A DNA stretch of 64,000 nt from Arachidicoccus rhizosphaerae (GTDB lineage: Bacteria > Bacteroidota > Bacteroidia > Chitinophagales > Chitinophagaceae): positions 1-64,000 of the forward strand of contig NZ_FNQY01000015.1 of assembly GCF_900107765.1 (NCBI RefSeq), read 5' to 3'. A program made the position numbers and the translations under genes. The notes beneath the pieces were generated by a model. That model was not told the DNA's origin, did not search any database, and saw nothing but the letters and a program-made list of their open reading frames with translations. How positions within the stretch are numbered: the stretch's first letter is position 1; the number at the start of each line of letters is the position of its first letter. This document shows positions 36,430 to 44,257 of this stretch, piece after piece.

Positions 36430-36879
36430 TTAGGCATTATCCCTTAATGTTTTAATCTGATCATGCGCCTTTTCAATATCTCTAGATTGCATAGTAACAA
36501 GACCAATTAAATTATTATCAAGTTCGTCACTACTTTTTAAAATATTTCTATAGGTATTAACAGCGGCATCTTCTCCTCTTTCACAACTAGCCAGTACTGT
36601 TTTTCTTTGATTCGTCGTAAGAGCATCTTTAACGTCCATCCATGCTCTATATGCATCTCCACTAATACTGGTATCATTTTTAGGAACTCCGCCATAACTT
36701 TCCACGGCCACACTGAGATCGACAATATTTTTCCCACTTTGATTTGCGAATTGATCAAACAAGGATTGAAGGCTTAAATCGTCACTTTGCTCACGAGCTT
36801 TTCGGTAACCTTCTTTACGGTCTTCATTTATCTGAATCAAATTATTGAGTCTCTCAATTGTTTTATCATTAATAGTCAT
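36430..36879 (-). CDS. PA2169-family four-helix-bundle protein (DUF2383)
   Basis: A 149-residue soluble protein matching DUF2383/PA2169: NNLIQINEDRKEGYRKARE, then SLQSLFDQFANQSGKNIVDL, GGVPKNDTSISGDAYRAWMDVK and ASCERGEDAAVNTYRNIL. These proteins are ferritin-like four-helix bundles, often made under general stress; their chemistry is not established. It stands between the DUF4142 lipoprotein gene upstream (53 bases) and the diverged relative downstream, all on the minus strand. Confidence 0.88.
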   Translation of the reverse strand: MTINDKTIERLNNLIQINEDRKEGYRKAREQSDDLSLQSLFDQFANQSGKNIVDLSVAVESYGGVPKNDTSISGDAYRAWMDVKDALTTNQRKTVLASCERGEDAAVNTYRNILKSSDELDNNLIGLVTMQSRDIEKAHDQIKTLRDNA

Positions 36880-36932
36880 AATTATTGTTTTAAATGGTTA
36901 TTATTAATATTATCTGAAATAATCAAAAATCA

Positions 36933-37550
36933 TTAAAGTCCTGCTTGTATTTTTTTGGCCATTTGTTGATGTGACTCAATGGTTGGCAAGGCACTTGTTA
37001 TAAAATCGTGAATTTCTGGATTTACAACAGCCTTAGAAGCCTTTTGAAATAAGTCAACAGTATTATCATGCCCTTTAACCATCATATCCATAAATGTTTT
37101 GTCAAACTCCGCTGCAGGTGTCTGATTTAATTTATCAATCATACTTTGACTTTCTTCATCAATTGCTGAAGGAATAGTTACGTTTAAATTCTTAGCAATT
37201 TGAACAAGTTGACTGTTTAATTTCCCGTGATCCTCTTCCATTTTGGATGCAAACTGTTTAACCTTATTAGAGGCAGCTTTTTCTTTCCCAATTTGAGCAG
37301 CTGCGACTTCTGTCATTCCACCATTAGCAGCCTTAACCATAAAGTCAGCATCATCCTTACTGATTGCAGTCGTACTATCAGCTATTTTCTCTTTATTCAG
37401 CTCCATTGCACTATCAACTCCATTTCTCTCAGCGCGACCACCATTGCCCCCTCCTTTACATCCCAATCCTAATATTATAATTGCTAGAAATAAAATGCTG
37501 CATATAAATGAAATAACACTTATTCCATTGTACCCTTTAAAATTTTTCAT
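36933..37550 (-). CDS. DUF4142 ferritin-like lipoprotein
   Basis: A 205-residue exported protein. The first 31 residues form a signal peptide with a probable lipidation Cys 31 (LGLGC, not a perfect lipobox). The mature part matches DUF4142: KDDADFMVKAANGGMTEVAA near residues 65-84, SNKVKQFASKMEEDHGKLN, then MMVKGHDNTVDLFQKAS and SALPTIESHQQMAKKI. The family is a periplasmic or outer-membrane helical bundle of unknown function, frequent in stress-response clusters. It fits the neighbouring DUF2383 and DUF892 genes. Confidence 0.88.
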   Translation of the reverse strand: MKNFKGYNGISVISFICSILFLAIIILGLGCKGGGNGGRAERNGVDSAMELNKEKIADSTTAISKDDADFMVKAANGGMTEVAAAQIGKEKAASNKVKQFASKMEEDHGKLNSQLVQIAKNLNVTIPSAIDEESQSMIDKLNQTPAAEFDKTFMDMMVKGHDNTVDLFQKASKAVVNPEIHDFITSALPTIESHQQMAKKIQAGL

Positions 37551-37759
37551 AATTATTCTTTTTAGTGTTTAAAATAAATAGTGGGAGTCCAAGTTATATT
37601 TGAATCTATTGCAGCAATTATAATTGCATTCTTTTAAAATATTTATTTGACAGAATCGTCAGGCAAATAAAATTGTCAAATGCGATTCATGCAACAAAAC
37701 CTACAAGAACTCCCTATATTTATTACCCATAAATATTTTTAAATCTTAATTGTAATTAT

Positions 37760-38329
37760 TTACTTTTCTTCAATACCTTCAATGTTGATATCATTTTCCG
37801 CTACTTTGGTCAAAAGCTGATCAGCTCCTTTTTCTTCTACTAAAGTGGCATATAATAATTTGGCCACCTCTTTATGCCCCATTTGCTTAGCCCATTCTGT
37901 CAGACAACCATAAGTGGCAATCTCATAGTGTTCGACTTTCTGCGCCGCCAGGATAATACCACAATCCCTAACCATTGTATCTGTCTTAGTTTCAGCCATA
38001 ATTTCTGCGGCTTCTTTAGTAAGACCAGACATTGCCTCACACTTTTTCCCAATAGCTTTCAATCCCAAATAATCAAAAACTGTTTCAAGCCGTGTTACAT
38101 GATTCTCAGTTTCTTCCAAATGCCCTTTGATGGCTGATTTCAATTCCGCAGAGGTTGTTCCTTTTATAATTTTAGGCAATTCCTTTACAAGATGCTTTTC
38201 CGCCCAATAAATATCTTTTAAGCCGTCAATAAATAATCGATGAAAAGGAGATTTTGCCATTTCCGCACTAACTCCTTTTTTAAAGGTTTTTTTTGACAAC
38301 ACGGGGTTAACATTTGATGTATTTTTCAT
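37760..38329 (-). CDS. YciE/YciF-type ferritin-like protein (DUF892)
   Basis: A 189-residue soluble protein. After about 25 basic residues the DUF892 domain starts: FIDGLKDIYWAEKHLVKELPK, with the Glu and neighbouring residues of the first helix, HLEETENHVTRLETVFDYLG with the EExxH-like iron-type site, and AAQKVEHYEIATYGCLTEWA with the later Glu and His. These fit a di-metal ferritin-like site. The family is induced by general, osmotic or envelope stress. It lies 209 bases upstream of the DUF4142 gene, so it has the same direction but may have its own promoter. Confidence 0.9.
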   Translation of the reverse strand: MKNTSNVNPVLSKKTFKKGVSAEMAKSPFHRLFIDGLKDIYWAEKHLVKELPKIIKGTTSAELKSAIKGHLEETENHVTRLETVFDYLGLKAIGKKCEAMSGLTKEAAEIMAETKTDTMVRDCGIILAAQKVEHYEIATYGCLTEWAKQMGHKEVAKLLYATLVEEKGADQLLTKVAENDINIEGIEEK

Positions 38330-38824
38330 AGTATCAGATTTTATAGGTTACATGTGAAGACTCAATCCCCACTTTACAAAAAATAAAAAAGTAAATTAAA
38401 GAAATAATTAAAATCAGACCTGCCCTACAAACAGTTTAATCATTAATATCTATTATTCACCTAGTTGTTTAACAATTCCTGTTTAGATAGATGCAGGCCT
38501 GAAATTGTTCACTTCAATAGATTTAAGGCATAAGGCATTCCAAAAAAAACAAAATAAAAAATAGATTAAAAATCAACAGTTTAAAGCAATGAAATTCTGT
38601 ACATATAATGCCACCCGAAATTATAGTGGCACCTCTTCCACAATCATCCGTGTAAATCATACCCCAAACTTTTATTTTTAATAAACCTAATTTGGACGAG
38701 CCTTAATCAATGATCACATTTAAATTAATAAATGGGATCATTTAAAGTTCTGTCCGAATCTGGCATAATATTTTAAGCTTAATTGAATAATACGGATCTT
38801 GAGAATCAATTATAAATAATCATT
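38330..38824. other. Divergent intergenic region of the stress island
   Basis: About 495 bases between the DUF892 gene and the plus-strand 184-residue gene. It must hold both promoters, but no element could be assigned with confidence. Confidence 0.4.
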
Positions 38825-39379
38825 ATGATAGACAACCTTGTCATTCAATTAGAAAATAATTTAAGAGAAAGACCCATGAAAACCATGGATCCTAACACCC
38901 AACGGGCAGGGGATGAAAAACAGAAATCACCCAAAGAATTATATCAGAGAGCAACAATTGCGACAGCACTAGCAAGCATATTAGAATTTAGTAGAAAAGA
39001 CCAGCATATAAAAAAACTAATATCTGACAACAAAGATATGGATTATGCAACGTTGATTTTTCACAATCAATTTGAGCAGTTAGCGCTAAAAATAAACGAA
39101 TACAGTGGTTATCACCAAGAAAACTTTAAGGAAGATTTCAATTTTGTATTTGGAGAAATAATTAAAATTGTTCGTCATATGTTCGGCATTGATGCAATGG
39201 CAGCAAAGGATTACATTTCCAATCAAAGGGCAGATATACTTTCTTATCTACCTGGAGAATTGCAAACCGGTAAGTTCCTGCATAATACAACCATTGATGA
39301 CAATACAAATAAGATGCATGGGCCATTTTCAGATTTCACTCATTGGCTGGGACAATTATTTTCAACAGCAGACCAATAA
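38825..39379 (+). CDS. Unrecognised 184-residue helical protein
   Basis: I do not recognise this protein. It is soluble, charged and mostly helical, without signal peptide or membrane segment. Met 18 (MKTMDPN) is an alternative start. The middle (NQFEQLALKINEYSGYHQENFKEDFNFVFGEII-type helices) and the end (DFTHWLGQLFSTADQ) show no catalytic motif. It is divergent from the DUF892 gene and may belong to the same stress group, but only its position suggests this. Confidence 0.6.
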   Translation: MIDNLVIQLENNLRERPMKTMDPNTQRAGDEKQKSPKELYQRATIATALASILEFSRKDQHIKKLISDNKDMDYATLIFHNQFEQLALKINEYSGYHQENFKEDFNFVFGEIIKIVRHMFGIDAMAAKDYISNQRADILSYLPGELQTGKFLHNTTIDDNTNKMHGPFSDFTHWLGQLFSTADQ

Positions 39380-39409
39380 TTAAGCTTCAAATTAATTATT
39401 ACAGGGCAT

Positions 39410-39715
39410 TTATTCTCCAGATCCCGCAAATATTGGTTTCCCTTTTTTGTCCCAAGATGCAGATTTGCTATCTTCAGTCGTAAGATTGCCTAAATTTAAC
39501 TTTGCAGAAGCAATTTTATCCTTTTTAAGTTTAGCTTTACTTGGCTTACAGTTTTTTATGCATAACGGTGCTTCTGTGTTTTTTTTAGTCATTTTTTTCA
39601 TATCATTTAAAATTATACCGGCATTCCTTATCCCTTTTCCTCTTTTATTCATTGATAAATCCATGACAGCGGCCATTTGAAAGGCAGAATTTAAATTAGA
39701 TTTTTGTGGTTTCAA
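39410..39715 (-). CDS. Small basic protein of unknown function
   Basis: A 101-residue, lysine-rich frame ending SWDKKGKPIFAGSGE. It has no signal peptide, no membrane segment and no known motif. A hydrophobic frame on the opposite strand (39447-39680) competes with it; the minus-strand frame is longer, begins with a Met and has the more normal soluble composition, so I prefer it. It is convergent with the 184-residue gene. Confidence 0.4.
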   Translation of the reverse strand: MKPQKSNLNSAFQMAAVMDLSMNKRGKGIRNAGIILNDMKKMTKKNTEAPLCIKNCKPSKAKLKKDKIASAKLNLGNLTTEDSKSASWDKKGKPIFAGSGE

Positions 39716-39922
39716 TAGAACTTATTGCATACTTGCCTATTTAGCTTCAGAGTATCAGGTACAAAACTTATTCCAAAAGGGCCTAGATGCCATCATTAAA
39801 ATTGCAAGACCATCAGTTATTGGCAATCAGAAGGTGTCAAATAATGTCATCCAACCATCACTATTGCCTGTCGAGGCATTTCACGTTAAACTAAATAGTT
39901 ATTAAGCGAACAATTTTTATTT

Positions 39923-40731
39923 TCATTTCATGTATTTCGAATACACTCGATAAACGGTAAGATGAGATTCTGTAATCGGTGCTACCAGTGACTGAGGTTT
40001 TATCACGCGAACATTGGCACCAAATGAAAGAAGTCACATGATAAAGTCATATGTAATTTTATTTGTCAAACCAATAGCAATCACACTAGGCTCTTTGTAT
40101 AAAATGCACTGAGTAGCGTGTAAATGGAGGCTTTTTATATCTTCACCTTGAACCTCTTCAAATAATAACTCTATCTCTTCAAATAATATTTCAGGATCAT
40201 CAACAATCCCGTAACAATCCTTAAATTTATCATGCAGATTAATTTCTTTTGGATAAAAATGCTTTGAAAGAACTAATAACGATAAGACCCTGCCCATCCC
40301 AAAAGTCTTAATAACCTTGAACTTCCTATCCCAGCCAATCAGATACCAACGATGTTCAAATTCCTCTAAATGGTAAGGCCCAATTTCATAGGTAACAACC
40401 TCTTCCCTATTGTAAAATTTAAAATACTCAAACTTGACTACTAAATGTTTTTTTATAGCCTCAGTCAAATCCCATAAGGACATGGGCTAATTATACTTTC
40501 CTTTTGAAAATCCATCACTGATTCAATCCCATTAATGGAAAGAACATGCACTGTATTCATTGCTTCAATTAGCCGATTACTAATATTACCCGCCCTTTCC
40601 TCTTCCTCGAGTTTATATTTCTTAAGCTTTTTATCATAGGAAATTTTTATATTAAAGAAACTTAAAATATTTTCAATATTCCTGGCGAATGTCCTTCTTG
40701 AAATTTTTAATTCAATTCCTTTAAGTTCGGA
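39923..40731 (-). pseudogene. WYL-domain regulator pseudogene
   Basis: Remains of a WYL-domain transcriptional regulator of the helix-turn-helix/WYL type. The N-terminal part (ISRRTFARNIENI, then FNIKISYDKKLKKYKLE) lies at about 40731-40470 in one frame behind a stop at 40732-40734. A one-base loss in a T-run near 40467-40470 shifts the frame to DLTEAIKKHLVVKFEYFKF, and the WYL domain continues (HRWYLIGWD) to an in-frame TGA at 40034-40036. Beyond that the same frame goes on with LLSFGANVRVIKPQSLV and a natural-looking end at 39923. Three separate lesions make this a genuine pseudogene rather than a sequencing error. It would have bound DNA and a ligand through the WYL domain. Confidence 0.8.
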
Positions 40732-40734
40732 CTA

Positions 40735-41513
40735 ATGCTTTAAAAATCATCTAAATCATTATAGGAACATGGATTTCTGGAAACTCATTCAACAATTAAA
40801 CTTAATCTAAGATTGCTAGCTAAATGTGACATTTTCTTTTAAAGCATTTAACTACTTCAGTTTTTTTTATATATCAAATCAAAACTATTTGTATTCTTAG
40901 GATTTCTCTAAATACACTAAACAAATCATTACTAGTATTTTATGAAAATAATATTCAAAAATCAAACAATTACAAATCCAAAAAATGGCTTTTCCTAGCC
41001 AAAAAAGCCAATTCTTGCCCGTTTTGGTTGATCAAAGGCTAATTGCTTTGATTGGATATTTCAGCAAGTGTCATAGTGAGATGTTTATTGCAGAGAAATT
41101 ATAGTGATCTTCTATAAAAAAACTATTTCTATTTTCATTTCCAATGGTTTAAATTTCAGTCAAAAAGAGTCAAAGTTGGTTGTTTAAGGATGGATAATGG
41201 AAGCAATCAAATTAGGTTGCCGATTTCTTGAGAAGTTTTGGTTGCGGACTTTCCGTTTTGGATTTCAAATGAACAGGCATGCCTTATTTTAAGAAAATTA
41301 GGATAGGAGAATCTAATCGCAGTAATAGATTCCTTTTTCTTTAATATTATTGTTGTAAGTCTTCTCATTGTTCTTTTGAATCATTTAATAATGCAAAATT
41401 GAGCAGTCACTCCGCCAAAACATGACCGAGTTAATAACATTCATTAAACAATTTTGAAAATTAAATAAAAAAAATACATCAATATTGAATATCAATAATT
41501 TACAAGCACTCCA
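40735..41513. other. Decayed region of about 780 bases
   Basis: No intact gene. A short frame at about 40985-41113 (MAFPSQKSQFLPVLVDQRL) might be a coding remnant. A small hairpin followed by T residues on the plus strand lies at 41309-41340 (listed separately). The region is flanked by two broken genes. Confidence 0.4.
41309..41340 (+). terminator. Orphan terminator-like hairpin
   Basis: GAATCTA at 41309-41315 and TAGATTC at 41326-41332 with a 10-base loop, then CTTTTTCT. No plus-strand gene lies upstream, so it may end a small RNA or belong to a lost gene. Confidence 0.35.
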
Positions 41514-42767
41514 TTATCTTCTAAATTTATAATATGGTTCTAGCGGATGTTTTTTCCCCTGCAACATATAGGATACCATTTCCATTCCAGTTATAGAAAA
41601 TGTAATCCCGTTACCCCCAAAACCTAAAACAAAATAAGCACCGGGAAAATTTGGATGCTTTCCTATATAAGGTAAACCATCCTTTGTTTCCCCAAAGGTT
41701 CCAGCCCATGCAAAATCTGTTCTGAAGGTGCGTCTAGGATCCTCAGCAGGAAGTAGCTTCAATAATTTCTTTTCCAGAAAAATTCGTTTTTGATTTAGCA
41801 AGCTATCACGACGGGCCGTATCCAAAAAAGGTTCATCTCCACCACCAATCAGAATTCGATTATCATCTGTCGTACGTAAATAAATATAAGGATTTGCTGT
41901 ATTCCAGACTAATAGTTCCTGTATTTCAGATTGATCTCCATCAAAGCGTTCCCCAACAATTGCATAGGTGGAAAGCAGTTTAACAAACTTATCTTTTATA
42001 ATATTGACACTTTCGTAGCCATTACAATAAATAATCTTTTTAGCATTAATGATATTCCCATATGAGGTCCATGCACGAATTCCCCTCTCACCATATTTAA
42101 CCTTGATTATTTCCGTTTTATCATAAATAGCCAATCCTCTGCTATTATTATATGCTAACACATCATGCGTAAATCTAAAAGCATCGATACTACCGCCCTG
42201 ATGCGAAAGTATTCCTCCATGTGTATTGGTTATTCGGTATCTTTCAAGAATTTCAGCAGACGAAAGCCAGTCAACCGGCAATCCATTGATTCGTCTTGTA
42301 TCAAATTCCTTTTTTAGCCAGCTAATATCTTTTTTATATGCCGCAAAGTATAAAGACTCCTTCTTTTTAAAGCCACTTCCAGATTTAACCTGTTTAGAAA
42401 TACTTTCTAATTTATCAATTGCCCGTTAACATGCCCAGTAACTGGCGGTAGCTCCTTTTTCACCAATTTGATCAATAAGTTTATGCAAGGGTATATCAAT
42501 CTCATATTGAAGCATGGCGGTAGTAGCGGAAGTGCTACCATTTGCCACTTCCAATTTATCAATTAAGATAGTTTGGTAACCTTGCACTATGCACTGATGA
42601 GCAATCAAACATCCAGTTATTCCTCCACCAACAATAAGGATATCTACTTTTTTATCTTCTCTCAACGACGGATAGGTAGTTAATAATCCGTTTTTAACGA
42701 GCCAAAAAGGTTCACTTGACTTCAGTTTCATGGCAGTGAATTTATGTTTATGTTTACACAAGTCCAT
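41514..42767 (-). pseudogene. FAD-dependent amino-acid oxidase-like gene broken by one in-frame TAA
   Basis: One frame of 417 codons coding a DAO-type (D-amino acid/glycine oxidase-like) flavoprotein. The true start may be Met 13 (42731). The FAD-binding motif VDILIVGGGITGCLIAHQC lies near residue 40, followed by the DKLEVANGSTSATTA segment. The C-terminal half has TDFAWAGTFGETKDGLPYIG and FVLGFGGNGITFS, both typical. The only lesion is TAA at 42428-42426, between ...ASYWAC and RAIDKLESIS; the frame is otherwise open on both sides. It is therefore a young pseudogene, a sequencing error or, less likely, a recoded gene. Intact, it would oxidise an amine or amino acid. Confidence 0.8.
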
Positions 42768-43399
42768 CTAATATTAAGCCAAATAATACAAAATACGCTT
42801 CAACAGATTAACAATAATCACAATGATCTTCTACCAATTTAAATCCATTATATCAGCAAGACATCAGTCGAAAGTGGATAAATTTATATTTGGGAAATTA
42901 AAGATAAATTTGAACCATTTTCTGCTGAAGCCCGGGCGTTTTATCCAAAACATAAAAAAAAGAAGTAATTTGATAGAATTTAGGACGTACATATAACTGA
43001 CCATATTAAACAAAAAGCAAGATATCTTGGCATATTATTATAGCATGGTTAACTAAAGGATGGGCTATGGAAAAAATTCAACGAAAATATCATAGATTCC
43101 TATTTAATAGTAAAACCCCATTCGGGGCTATTGCAAATCGACTCAAAATTTATTCATAAAAATGGCTTTCCCCAAATAAAAAAATAAATAAAATAACACG
43201 GCACAATTACATTACATTACAAATCAAACAGTTACAAATTAACACTGAAAATCCATTTTGGCAATTAATATGCTACGCATTGAATAATATTGATTAATTT
43301 TAGGTTAGGTCAGATTAATTATAATCAACTTGTTATTTTTCTTAATCAAAAACGAATTAAATTCATTTACCCCACAAAGCGTCAATATTAAAACAACTT
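42768..43399. other. Intergenic region before the lipocalin gene
   Basis: About 630 AT-rich bases without a supported gene or clear promoter. A small GC-rich hairpin (CCCC/GGGG) lies near 43117-43129, without a T-tract. Confidence 0.4.
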
Positions 43400-43978
43400 A
43401 TGAAAAAGAAATTAATACTCGGTACAACTATCGCTATGGGAGCGGTGATGCTCCTTAGATCCATGAAAACAAAACCAAGGAAAGCGGAGCCTATAAAAGA
43501 TTTTGACCTATATAATTATCTTGGAAACTGGTATGAAATTGCTAGACTTGATCATCGCTTTGAAAAACATATGACCAATGTAATGGCAAGTTACAGTGTC
43601 AACGAAGATGGAAACATCCGGATTATTAATAGTGGATATCAAGCAAAAAAAGATAAATGGGAGAAAGTGGAAGCAGTGGGCAAGTTCCGGGGTAGTGAAC
43701 ACGAGGGTGCCTTAAAAGTTAGTTTCTTTACTCCTATCTACGAAGGGTATAATATTATTTCAATTGATGACAACTACAAATATGCCTTAATAGCCGGCAG
43801 AAACCTTGAATATCTGTGGATATTATCAAGGGAGAAAAGCATTCCACAAAATATAAAAAACAACTACCTAAAACTTGCAGAACTTATCGGTTATAATATA
43901 TCCAAGCTTACCTGGGTCAGACATGACAAACAAAGTCCATTTGAACAAAAAGATATACTCTTTGATAAGGATTTCTAA
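43400..43978 (+). CDS. Bacterial lipocalin (Blc-like)
   Basis: A 192-residue lipocalin. The N-terminus has a hydrophobic membrane anchor (residues 4-20) without a lipobox, so it is likely a membrane-anchored or exported protein rather than a lipoprotein. The lipocalin signature YLGNWYEIARLDHRFEKHM is near residues 41-59, followed by strands such as KWEKVEAVGKFRG, SFFTPIYEGYNII and YALIAGRNLEYLWILSR, the last being the family's third signature. Lipocalins of this type bind lipids or other hydrophobic molecules and often serve membrane maintenance under stress. It stands alone. Confidence 0.9.
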   Translation: MKKKLILGTTIAMGAVMLLRSMKTKPRKAEPIKDFDLYNYLGNWYEIARLDHRFEKHMTNVMASYSVNEDGNIRIINSGYQAKKDKWEKVEAVGKFRGSEHEGALKVSFFTPIYEGYNIISIDDNYKYALIAGRNLEYLWILSREKSIPQNIKNNYLKLAELIGYNISKLTWVRHDKQSPFEQKDILFDKDF

Positions 43979-44257
43979 ATTATGAAGATCTTAAATAATC
44001 ATCTTCACTGAAAGTCTTCAATCATTGGCATTCCTTCAAAAACAATAAACTTCCAACTCCGTCTTATTTATTTTTTATAAAAAGAACGTATATCTTAGGC
44101 CAATTTTAAGGTTAACTCCAATACATAAGCTATCCAGTAAATAATTGACCATAATTAAATTAACCCTTCCGAAAAAGTTATCCACAATTTTCATTTATTC
44201 GATTCATAAGTAACCACAGAAATCCTACTTCACTTGTTGGTCATTTAGCTTCGTAAC

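Noticed and set aside
39447-39680. A hydrophobic plus-strand frame that could be a small membrane protein.
   Set aside because: Opposite to a longer minus-strand frame with normal composition; hydrophobicity is the expected mirror image of lysine-rich codons.
44178-44186. A perfect DnaA-box sequence, TTATCCACA, upstream of the 839-residue gene.
   Set aside because: Only one copy; a given 9-mer is expected about once in every two windows of this size over both strands, so no origin is claimed.
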